A stretch of 6,001 nt of DNA. Origin: JBQTHP01 sp052389755. Lineage in GTDB: Bacteria > Pseudomonadota > Gammaproteobacteria > Steroidobacterales > Steroidobacteraceae. This document shows, piece after piece, positions 1 through 6,001 of this stretch. The stretch lies in contig JBQTHP010000191.1 in assembly GCA_052389755.1 (NCBI GenBank), positions 1 to 6,001 on the forward strand, given 5' to 3'. The notes beneath the pieces were generated by a model. The model saw nothing but the letters and a program-made list of their open reading frames with translations, did no database searches and was not told the DNA's origin. Every line of letters starts with the position of its first letter. Within the stretch, counting starts at the first letter, position 1. Position numbers and translations under genes: made by a program.

Positions 1-189
1 CGCGACATCGATGGATTTCGCCGTCTTGAGATGCGGTCGCAAGGCTACGCCGTGAGCGGCCATGCGCTGGGAGAGACGCTCGATATTGCGATCCAGCTTG
101 TCTCGATCGAGGACGAGCGCGGGCGTAGCCAGCGTCTCCAGCGAGGTCCCCGCCTCGACCACTGAGTTGATCGAACCGACGATGCCCAT
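1..189 (-). CDS. D-serine dehydratase / D-threonine aldolase-like PLP enzyme (N-terminal part, cut by window edge)
   Basis: The first 63 codons of a minus-strand gene are visible and the rest lies past the left edge. The protein starts at the ATG at 189 and reads TPALVLDRDKLDRNIERL at residues 22-39, then RPHLKTAKS at 51-59. A 'TPALxLDxDxLxxNI' strand followed about 30 residues on by 'RPHxKT' is the entry to the alanine-racemase-like TIM barrel of the DSD1 / D-threonine aldolase group. Lys55 is the expected Schiff-base lysine for PLP. These enzymes act on D-amino acids or beta-hydroxy-D-amino acids in the cytoplasm, and many also need a divalent metal bound by C-terminal residues that are not visible here. 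The start is supported by AGAGGA at 195-200, five bases upstream. One oddity is KTAK where KTHK is common. It is divergent from the M20 amidohydrolase. The family is fairly sure; the substrate cannot be told from this fragment. Confidence 0.82.
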   Translation of the reverse strand, partial: MGIVGSINSVVEAGTSLETLATPALVLDRDKLDRNIERLSQRMAAHGVALRPHLKTAKSIDVA

Positions 190-341
190 CCGCTTCCTCT
201 TCAGTGATGAGCGTGCGGGGTGCGGCGGCATTACAACAGACCGGTCGCAGCATATATGGCCGTTTTTTCTGCCCAATCGCAGTTCGATCGGTGGAGCGTT
301 GCCGATATCAAGGCATAAACTGCCGGGAGCATCGCTCGAAA
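190..341. promoter_or_regulatory. Divergent intergenic region with candidate back-to-back promoters
   Basis: This 152-bp gap separates the two divergent genes and is visibly more AT-rich in its middle than the flanking coding DNA. At its core is the 8-bp palindrome CATATATG (251-258), which can serve as a -10 element in either direction. On the plus strand, TTACAA (231-236) and TATATG (253-258) are 16 bases apart and would give a leader of roughly 75 nt for the M20 gene. On the minus strand, TTGGGC (276-271) and TATGCT (254-249) are also 16 apart and would give a leader of about 50 nt for the PLP enzyme gene. A second palindrome, GACCGGTC (239-246), sits inside the plus-strand spacer and could be an operator half. 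The matches to consensus are partial, so this is a candidate reading and not a demonstrated promoter. Confidence 0.4.
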
Positions 342-1511
342 ATGCAGATCATGCCTGGCCGAATCGAAGTCGACGATCTCATCGAACCGCTGGTCGCTTT
401 TCGTCGCGACTTGCACGCACATCCGGAAGCCGGCTTCGCCGAGCATCGAACGGCGGAGCGTATCGCGGCTGCGCTGCGCGCCCTGGATCTCGAAGTGCAC
501 ACCGGGATCGGCCGCACCGGCCTCGTTGCTGTGCTGCGAGCCGGGCAGTCGGCACGCACCATCGGTCTGCGCGCCGACATGGATGCGCTGCCGATTCACG
601 AACAGACCGGGCTGCCTTACGCGAGCCGCCATCCCGGCATATTTCATGGGTGTGGTCACGATGGACATGTGGCCATGCTGCTGGGGGCAGCACAGCATCT
701 GACGCGCACGCGCCAGTTCGATGGCACCGTCAATTTCATCTTCCAACCTGCCGAGGAAGGGCTGGGCGGCGCACGCGCGATGGTGCAGGACGGATTGTTC
801 GAGCGCTTTCCCTGTGAACGTGTGTTCGCCCTGCATAACTGGCCCGAGCTACCGGCAGGCACCGTGGCCACGCGTCCCGGTCCGATCATGGCGGCCGCGG
901 ACAAGTTCGTCATCACTGTCGAAGGGCTTGGCGCGCATGCCGCCATGCCGCACTACACACCGGACGCGATTCTGGCGGCAAGCGACCTGATCACGCAGCT
1001 CAATACGATCGTCGCGCGGCGTATTTCACCGACAGCTTCGGCCGTCTTATCCGTGACGCAGATCAACGGGGGCAGTTCGCACAACGTGCTTCCGGCGCAG
1101 GTTACGCTGGTGGGCACGGTGCGGACGTTCGATCCGGCGGTGCAGGATCGCATCGAAGCTGCCATCACCCAGGTGGCAGACGGCGTCGCGATGGCGAGCG
1201 GCACTCGCGTGACGGTGAGCTACAGCCGCTGTTACCCGGCGACGACCAACGACCCGGAAGCTGCAAGGGAATCGCTCGAGGCCGCAGGGACGGTCGCACG
1301 GGCCGAGGTTGCACTCCAGCCTGCTTTCACCTCCGAAGACTTTGCTTTCATGCTGCGTGCCTGCAAGGGTGCTTATCTGTGGCTCGGGCAGGGACGCGGA
1401 CAGAGCGAGGTGCCGCTGCACCATCCCTGTTACGACTTCAACGATGCCGTCACACCGATCGGCATCCGCGTATTCGTCGCGCTCGTGGAGCAGCACCTGC
1501 GCGTCATTTGA
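342..1511 (+). CDS. M20 (M20D-type) metal-dependent amidohydrolase, hippurate hydrolase / N-acyl-amino-acid deacylase-like
   Basis: A complete 389-residue protein, the normal length for M20D amidohydrolases, which cleave the amide bond of N-acyl amino acids in the cytoplasm. The family motifs appear in order: RRDLHAHPE (21-29), RADMDALP (78-85), HGCGHDGH (102-109), QPAEEG (135-140), LHNWP (164-168), GAHAAMPH (197-204, dimerisation-domain edge), GGSSHNVLP (243-251), TSEDF (330-334) and LHHPCYDFND (359-368). By family analogy the two-metal site is Cys104, His106, Glu139, His165 and a His at 360/361, with Glu138 as catalytic base; all are present, so the enzyme should be active. There is no signal peptide. 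The frame is open back to an ATG at 204, but that would add 46 unfamiliar residues and run through the candidate promoter. ATG 342 is preferred, with a GGGAG 12 bases upstream, which is rather far. ATG 351 is a less likely alternative. Substrate unknown. The PLP-enzyme neighbour hints at amino-acid or acyl-amino-acid catabolism. The 3' end overlaps the convergent small gene by 8 bp. Confidence 0.93.
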   Translation: MQIMPGRIEVDDLIEPLVAFRRDLHAHPEAGFAEHRTAERIAAALRALDLEVHTGIGRTGLVAVLRAGQSARTIGLRADMDALPIHEQTGLPYASRHPGIFHGCGHDGHVAMLLGAAQHLTRTRQFDGTVNFIFQPAEEGLGGARAMVQDGLFERFPCERVFALHNWPELPAGTVATRPGPIMAAADKFVITVEGLGAHAAMPHYTPDAILAASDLITQLNTIVARRISPTASAVLSVTQINGGSSHNVLPAQVTLVGTVRTFDPAVQDRIEAAITQVADGVAMASGTRVTVSYSRCYPATTNDPEAARESLEAAGTVARAEVALQPAFTSEDFAFMLRACKGAYLWLGQGRGQSEVPLHHPCYDFNDAVTPIGIRVFVALVEQHLRVI

Positions 1512-1884
1512 CCGCGAAACGAACGGTCATCGCAGGTTTGCCGTCGGCCGTCGTGAGCGCGGCAACGACCTTGGCGCCGGCCGCGATGCGCGCGCCCGCC
1601 GCCTCCAGGCGATTGCCGCCCGCCGGCTTCAGCTCGAAATCGGCCTTGCTGCCACCGTTCAGCACCGTGAGCTTGCCGCGCAGGTTCTCCGTCGACATCG
1701 GCTCGCCGTGATCGTCCAGGTACAGCTCCGCGCTGTCCGGCTTCACGACCAGCTCGAACGTGATGTCGTTCGCCACCTTGACGATGCCGCCGTGTTTCGC
1801 CGCTGCATCACCGTGCGCCTGCAGCGTCGTGGAAGCGAGCAACGCTGCGAGCAGCGAAGCCGCTATCGTGATTCTTCCGATCAT
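1504..1884 (-). CDS. Small secreted periplasmic protein encoded with the RND efflux pump, possible metal-handling accessory
   Basis: A 126-residue protein with a clear Sec signal: a short basic start (MIGR), a hydrophobic core at about 5-20, and a likely cleavage site after LQA (21-23). The mature part would begin HGDAAAKHGG and be about 103 residues, apparently all beta-strand and turn, with GGNRLEAAG at 89-97. It has no cysteine. Its only histidines are 24, 31 and 59, the last in a DDHGEP turn, with Met63 nearby; these could bind a metal ion but that is inference. I recall similar small 'AHG...HGG' proteins beside heavy-metal-type RND genes but know no established function or symbol. It is the last gene of the operon, 11 nt after the permease stop. 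An ATG at 1890 is in frame but directly abuts the AGGAGGT; the ATG at 1884, seven bases from AGGAGG, is the better start. The reading frame is solid; the role is a guess. Confidence 0.85.
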   Translation of the reverse strand: MIGRITIAASLLAALLASTTLQAHGDAAAKHGGIVKVANDITFELVVKPDSAELYLDDHGEPMSTENLRGKLTVLNGGSKADFELKPAGGNRLEAAGARIAAGAKVVAALTTADGKPAMTVRFAVK

Positions 1885-1890
1885 GACCAT

Positions 1891-1897
1891 ACCTCCT
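1891..1897 (-). promoter_or_regulatory. Strong Shine-Dalgarno overlapping the permease stop codon; decides the start of the small gene
   Basis: Read on the minus strand this is AGGAGGT, an almost full match to the anti-SD. Its first two bases are the last two of the permease TAG stop (1898-1896). It lies one base from the ATG at 1890 and seven bases from the ATG at 1884, which favours 1884 as the real start. Ribosomes ending on the permease would sit on this site, so coupled or re-initiated translation is likely. Confidence 0.7.
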
Positions 1898-4800
1898 AGA
1901 TCGCTTCGCGGGCACCTGCCCATCGAGCATCGCCATCGGTCGGCTGCAGCAGCGCCTCGGTGGGGCGCCGGCCCACCAGCCAGAACAGGACCGGAGTGAG
2001 CACGGTATCGAGCAGCGTCGAGCTGACGAGACCGCCGAAGATGACCACGGCCACCGGATGCAGGATCTCCTTGCCGGGCGCGTCGGCCGACAGCAGGAGC
2101 GGGGTCAGCGCGAATGCTGCCACCAGCGCCGTCATCAACACCGGGGTCAGGCGCTCGAGCGAGCCGCGCACGATCATCGGCTGACCGAACCGTTCGCCTT
2201 CGAGGCGGCAGAGATTCACGTAGTGGCTGATCTTCAGGATGCCGTTGCGCGTGGCGATGCCGGCAAGCGTGATGAAGCCGACCATCGAGGCCACGGAAAG
2301 CGTCACCCCGGTGAGCCACATGGCGATCACGCTGCCGATCAGCGCCAGCGGAATGTTCGCCATGATGATGCACGCGAGCACGGCCGAGCGATAACGCGAG
2401 TACAGCACGAGGAACATCAGAGCCAGCGAGATGAGGGACAGCACGACGATGAGGCGAGTCGCCTCCTCCTGCGCGCGAAACTGGCCTTCGAGCGCGATGA
2501 ACGCGCCCTGCGGCAACTGCACGCTCGCCACGGCGCCTCGCAGGTCCTCGATGATGCGGCCCATGTCCGAGCCGTCGGTGTTGGCGTAGACGATGATGCG
2601 GCGCCGGCCGTCCTCACGTCCGATCTGATTCGGGCCGTCGGTTTCTTCGACGGTGGCGATGGCCGACACCGGCAGCCGACCGGCGGGCGTATCGAGCAGC
2701 GTGCCCGCAATGTCCTGGGGGCTGCGCTTGACGTCCGGCAGACGCAGCACCAGCGCGTAGCGACGCGCGCCGTCGGCGACTTCGGCGATCTGGGCACCGT
2801 CCGTCAGGGCCTGCAGCGTGCGCACGGCGTCGCCGGGTGGGAGTCCGACCTGCGCGGCGCGCGGCTGATCGATGCGCACAGCGACCTGAGGAATGAGGAC
2901 CTGCTTCTCCACCGTCAGGTCGACGAGACCGCGAATGCCGGACAGCCGTTGCCGCAGCTGTTCGGCGATACCACGCAGCGCATCGGTATCTTCGCCGTAG
3001 ATCTTAAGAGCGATCTGCGCGCGCACACCGGACAGCAGATGATCGAGCCGGTGCGAGATGGGCTGGCCGATGGCAATGGCCGCGGGCAGGACGGCGAGCT
3101 TCTCGCGGATCGCCGCCATGATCTCCTCGCGTGAGCGCTCCGAGCGGCGCAGGTCCACGTCGATCTCGGCTGAATGCACGCCTTCGGCATGTTCGTCGAG
3201 CTCCGCGCGCCCCGTCCTGCGCCCGACCTGTACGACCTCCGGCACTTCGGCGATCAGCCGCTCGGCGATCGCGCCGACGCGATTCGCCTCCGCGAGCGAG
3301 GTACCCGGATTCAGCAGCAGCGAAAGCACGAGCGAGCCTTCGTTGAAGGCCGGCAGAAACGCGCGCGGCATGAACGGCACGCTCGCGGCTGCGAGCGCGA
3401 CGGCCGCGCAGCCGCCGAGCACGAGCGCGCGACCGTGCCGGAACGACCAGCCCAGCACGCGTTCGTCGAGTCGCTTGAGCCGGGAGACGAGCGGGCTGTC
3501 GCCGTGGTCCAGGCGCTTCATGCCGGGCAGCAGGTAGTAGCAGAGCACGGGCGTCACGGTCATCGATACGAGCATCGATGCCAGGATCGACACGATGTAG
3601 GCGATGCCCAGCGGCGCGAACAGCCGCCCTTCGATGCCCGGAAGCGCGAACAGCGGCACGAACACGAGCACGACGATGACGGTCGCGTACACGATGCCGG
3701 AGCGCACCTCGACGCTCGCGTCACGCACCACCGTGAGCACCGGTTTCGGCCGCGGCGCGGAGCGGTTCTGCTTGAGCCGCCGCAGGATGTTTTCCACGTC
3801 GACCACCGCATCGTCGACCAGCTCGCCGATCGCGATGGCGAGACCGCCGAGGGTCATCACGTTGATCGACTGCCCCAGCCACTTGAAGACGACGGCCGCC
3901 ATGCCGAGCGACAGCGGAATGGCGAGCAGCGAGATGACGGTCGTGCGCACCGACAGCAGGAACGCGAACAGCACGATCGCCACCATGATGGCGCCGTCGC
4001 GCAACGCGTGGGCGACGTTCGTGACCGAACGCTCGATGAAATCGGCCTGGCGGAAGAGAGCACGCGGGGCGGCAAATCCGGGCGGCAGACCGGGACCCAA
4101 CTCTTCGAGGGCCCGCTCGATCTCCTGTGTCAGCTGCACGGTGTCGGCAGCCGGCTGTTTCTGCACGCTGACGACCACCGCGGGCTGACCCTGGTAGCCG
4201 GCGTCGCCCCGCTTGAACGCCGGGGCGAACGCGACGCTCGCGACCTGGGACAGCAGGACCGGTCGACCGCCGGTCCAGGCGACCGCAAGACCGCGCAGAT
4301 CCTCCACGCGCTTCGTGCGGCCGATGTGCCGGATGAGATATTCGCGGCCGTTCAGATCGATGAAGCCGCCGCCCGCGTTGCTCGCGAAGTCGCGCAGCGA
4401 ATCCTCGATCTGCGTGAGCGTGACGCCGAGCTGCGCCATGCGCATCGTGTCGGGCTCGACGCGCAGCTCGCGCACCTCGCCGCCGATCGGGATCACCTGC
4501 GACACGCCGGGACTCGCGAGAATCCGCGGCCGCAGCACGAAATCGGCGTATTCGCGCGCCTGCATCGGCGTCGCCGTCGCCGCGCCGCCCCCGGCCGCGA
4601 GAGGCACGGCGATCAGCATGATCTCGCCCATGATCGAGGAGACCGGCCCCATCGTCGGCGTGATGCCGGCAGGCAGCTGCTCGCGCACCAGCGTCAGGCG
4701 CTCTGCGACGAGCTGCCTGTTGCGATAGATATCCGTACCCCAATCGAACTCGGCGTAGAGGATCGAGAGTCCCACGCCCGAGGTGGAGCGCACGCGCCGC

Positions 4801-5036
4801 ACGCCCGGCATGCCGTTCAACGCCTGCTCGATCGGGATCGTCACGAGCAGCTCGACCTCCTCAGGGGCCATGCCGCCTGCCTCGGTGAGAATCGTGACGA
4901 TGGGCTTGTTCAGGTCCGGAAAGACGTCGACCGGTGTGCGGCTGGCGTTGAGCGCGCCGTAGCCGAGCAGGACCGCGGCTACGGCCAGCACGAAGAGGCG
5001 CTGCGAGAGGCTGTGGCGAACGATCCAGTCGAACAC
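1896..5036 (-). CDS. Heavy-metal-type RND efflux permease (CusA/CzcA-like)
   Basis: A 1046-residue inner-membrane proton antiporter of full HME-RND length. Such permeases work as trimers, take substrate from periplasm or membrane, and pass it to a fusion protein and outer-membrane channel. The layout is canonical: TM1 at about 13-31, a periplasmic loop at 32-337, TM2-TM6 at about 346-499, TM7 at about 537-556, a second loop to 860, then TM8-TM12 at about 861-1021. Family motifs include TPVDVFPDLNKP (34-45), PEEVELLVTIPIEQALNG (58-75), GGLAIAIGELVDDAVVDVEN (397-416) and ILHPVAVVIFGG (991-1002). In TM4, Asp408 and Glu415 match the proton-relay acids of CzcA, position 402 is Ala as in CusA, and Glu405, Asp409 and Asp413 are extra. 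Substrate is therefore uncertain: a metal cation is expected, but the copper/silver assignment is not supported. The start is a GTG at 5036, six bases after GAGG and 11 nt after the fusion-protein stop. An ATG at 5195 would add 53 arginine-rich residues lying wholly inside the fusion-protein gene and is rejected. Confidence 0.95.
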   Translation of the reverse strand: MFDWIVRHSLSQRLFVLAVAAVLLGYGALNASRTPVDVFPDLNKPIVTILTEAGGMAPEEVELLVTIPIEQALNGMPGVRRVRSTSGVGLSILYAEFDWGTDIYRNRQLVAERLTLVREQLPAGITPTMGPVSSIMGEIMLIAVPLAAGGGAATATPMQAREYADFVLRPRILASPGVSQVIPIGGEVRELRVEPDTMRMAQLGVTLTQIEDSLRDFASNAGGGFIDLNGREYLIRHIGRTKRVEDLRGLAVAWTGGRPVLLSQVASVAFAPAFKRGDAGYQGQPAVVVSVQKQPAADTVQLTQEIERALEELGPGLPPGFAAPRALFRQADFIERSVTNVAHALRDGAIMVAIVLFAFLLSVRTTVISLLAIPLSLGMAAVVFKWLGQSINVMTLGGLAIAIGELVDDAVVDVENILRRLKQNRSAPRPKPVLTVVRDASVEVRSGIVYATVIVVLVFVPLFALPGIEGRLFAPLGIAYIVSILASMLVSMTVTPVLCYYLLPGMKRLDHGDSPLVSRLKRLDERVLGWSFRHGRALVLGGCAAVALAAASVPFMPRAFLPAFNEGSLVLSLLLNPGTSLAEANRVGAIAERLIAEVPEVVQVGRRTGRAELDEHAEGVHSAEIDVDLRRSERSREEIMAAIREKLAVLPAAIAIGQPISHRLDHLLSGVRAQIALKIYGEDTDALRGIAEQLRQRLSGIRGLVDLTVEKQVLIPQVAVRIDQPRAAQVGLPPGDAVRTLQALTDGAQIAEVADGARRYALVLRLPDVKRSPQDIAGTLLDTPAGRLPVSAIATVEETDGPNQIGREDGRRRIIVYANTDGSDMGRIIEDLRGAVASVQLPQGAFIALEGQFRAQEEATRLIVVLSLISLALMFLVLYSRYRSAVLACIIMANIPLALIGSVIAMWLTGVTLSVASMVGFITLAGIATRNGILKISHYVNLCRLEGERFGQPMIVRGSLERLTPVLMTALVAAFALTPLLLSADAPGKEILHPVAVVIFGGLVSSTLLDTVLTPVLFWLVGRRPTEALLQPTDGDARWAGAREAI

Positions 5037-5042
5037 GTCGGA

Positions 5043-5046
5043 CCTC
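5043..5046 (-). promoter_or_regulatory. Shine-Dalgarno supporting the GTG start of the permease
   Basis: GAGG on the minus strand lies six bases before the GTG at 5036 and begins one base after the TGA stop (5050-5048) of the fusion-protein gene. This spacing, together with the hydrophobic start FDWIVRHSLSQRLF typical of HME-RND permeases, fixes the start at GTG rather than at any upstream ATG. Confidence 0.6.
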
Positions 5047-5047
5047 G

Positions 5048-6001
5048 TCAGCGGATCTGGGCGATGAGCGAGGCGCCCTCGACGACGACGCGGTTGTCGG
5101 GGCCGAGTCCCTTCGTGACGAGGACGGTCTCGGTGTCGAGCGGACGATATTGGATGGGCTGCGGCAGATAGCGCTCGGCACCGGTCTTGATCCACACGAC
5201 GGGCTCGTTCACCGCGCTGCGCACGATGGACGAAGCAGGCAGCCTCATACCCTGGCTTTTCTCGGTCAGCGTCGCGATCACGGTGACGGACTGGCCGATG
5301 GCAAGCGGCGGCGGCTGTCCCGCGTCATTCGGGCGCGTTCTGAACGTGAGCGGCAGTACACCATCGCGCAGACTGCGACCCGCGCCCACGAGCTCGAGCT
5401 CAAGACCCGGGACGCCGAGCACACGCGCCGGACCGATGCGTGCTGCAATGCTGACGTCCGCGGTCGTCGCATCGACCACCCATGCGCCGGGATCGACGAT
5501 CTCGAAGAGCACGTCGCGCTCTTCGACCACCTGGCCGCTCACGGCCTGGGCACTCGCGATCACGCCGGTTATCGGCGCAAGCAGCGGCTGACGCGCGTCG
5601 AGACTGGCGCGGATCGCCTGTACCCGCCCGCGATAGCCGGTCGCTTCGGCGCGCGCCGCATCGAGGTCCTTGCCTGCGACCGAACCCTCGAGCGACTCGA
5701 GACGACGCAACCGATCGGCTGCGATGTGCTCGGCGGCCTCGAGCTCCGCGAGCTGCGACTGCTGCAGGGCGCGCGTGAACGGGTCGCTGTGGTGACGGAC
5801 ATACGCCAGGATCTCTCCCTGCCGCGCCGTCTGTCCCGGCACCGGCAGGCCCTTCGGCCCCGGCTCGATGCGCCCGCCGTGCGTCGGCTGCACGCGACCG
5901 CCGGCGTTCGGATCCATGCCTACGCGACCGGCGAGCTCGACGGTGGCAGCGGCTTCGGTGAGTGGAGCGAGTACCGTGCGGATGCCCATGCGCCGCTGGG
6001 C
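5048..6001 (-). CDS. Periplasmic membrane fusion protein of the RND pump (HlyD/CusB-like), 5' end beyond window
   Basis: The C-terminal 317 residues are visible. The frame stays open to the right edge, reading AQRR just before the ATG at 5989, so that ATG is internal and the signal peptide and true start lie outside. Numbering from the window edge, GRVQPTHGGRIEPG (35-48) to about 68 is the first half of the lipoyl-like barrel-sandwich domain. Residues about 72-138 are an Ala/Leu/Glu/Arg-rich helical hairpin, with a short turn near GSVAGKDL (106-113). LLAPITGVIASAQAVSGQVV (140-159) is the second lipoyl half. Residues about 172-245 form the beta-barrel, ending in GQSVTVIATL (236-245). Residues 250-317 are the membrane-proximal domain (LPASSIVRSAVNEPVVWI, 254-271). 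This is the adaptor that links the permease to an outer-membrane channel and may pass substrate to the pump. It is the upstream neighbour of the permease with an 11-nt gap. No His- or Met-rich metal-binding stretch is visible in this part. Confidence 0.92.
   Translation of the reverse strand, partial: AQRRMGIRTVLAPLTEAAATVELAGRVGMDPNAGGRVQPTHGGRIEPGPKGLPVPGQTARQGEILAYVRHHSDPFTRALQQSQLAELEAAEHIAADRLRRLESLEGSVAGKDLDAARAEATGYRGRVQAIRASLDARQPLLAPITGVIASAQAVSGQVVEERDVLFEIVDPGAWVVDATTADVSIAARIGPARVLGVPGLELELVGAGRSLRDGVLPLTFRTRPNDAGQPPPLAIGQSVTVIATLTEKSQGMRLPASSIVRSAVNEPVVWIKTGAERYLPQPIQYRPLDTETVLVTKGLGPDNRVVVEGASLIAQIR

Noticed and set aside
204..341. N-terminal extension of the M20 gene from ATG 204
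   Set aside because: It would add 46 residues without family resemblance, run through the AT-rich promoter-like stretch, and make the protein longer than usual. ATG 342 gives the normal length.
62..817. 251-codon plus-strand frame covering the intergenic region and the start of the M20 gene
   Set aside because: It overlaps two recognised genes in other frames, and its translation is Arg/Ser-rich with no domain, typical of a chance frame in high-GC DNA.
1885..2373. Long upstream extension of the small periplasmic protein gene to 2373
   Set aside because: The extension is the permease gene read in the wrong frame and would bury the signal peptide in the middle of the protein.
3174..5171. A 665-codon open frame on the plus strand opposite the permease
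   Set aside because: It lies antisense to a clearly recognised permease. Its translation is a low-complexity mix rich in Arg, His, Asp and Gln, as expected when the wobble bias of a high-GC gene is read on the opposite strand. It has no recognisable domain.
5037..5195. N-terminal extension of the permease from ATG 5195
   Set aside because: The extra 53 residues are Arg-rich and come wholly from DNA coding for the C-terminus of the fusion protein in another frame. The GTG at 5036 has a well-placed SD and a typical RND start.
5048..5989. Fusion protein as a complete 313-residue gene starting at ATG 5989
   Set aside because: The frame is open to the window edge, no signal peptide follows that ATG, and the sequence there already looks like the body of the mature protein. 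The gene is cut by the window.

Overview
The window looks like an ordinary chromosomal segment of a high-GC Gram-negative bacterium, most likely a gamma- or betaproteobacterium. The evidence is the strong GC bias at third codon positions, a tripartite-type efflux pump, and a Sec-type periplasmic protein. I cannot name a genus from sequence alone. Nearly all of the window is coding. I see no RNA gene, insertion sequence, CRISPR array, phage gene or long repeat.

Left part (1-1511): two divergent genes of amino-acid-type metabolism. The minus-strand gene enters from the left edge and is the N-terminal part of a fold-type III PLP enzyme of the D-serine dehydratase / D-threonine aldolase-like group. 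On the plus strand, 152 bp away, is a complete M20-family amidohydrolase (hippurate hydrolase / N-acyl-amino-acid deacylase type). The gap between them is the only non-coding stretch of note. It holds plausible back-to-back promoters around a palindromic CATATATG.

Right part (1504-6001): a minus-strand operon read from right to left. It begins with a membrane fusion (HlyD/CusB-like) subunit whose 5' end lies beyond the right edge. Next is a full-length heavy-metal-type RND permease (CusA/CzcA-like) starting at GTG. Last is a 126-residue secreted periplasmic protein. Both gaps between genes are exactly 11 nt, so the three are probably one transcript with coupled translation. The fusion protein and permease would form the inner-membrane and periplasmic parts of an efflux complex. 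The small protein may be a periplasmic metal-handling partner. No outer-membrane channel gene, regulator or operon promoter lies in the window; if present they would be upstream, past the right edge. The last gene of this operon and the M20 gene converge and overlap by 8 bp.

I found no convincing undescribed system. The points most worth checking are the unusual acidic signature in TM4 of the permease, the near absence of methionine in the second half of its periplasmic part, and the small periplasmic protein with a predicted N-terminal histidine.
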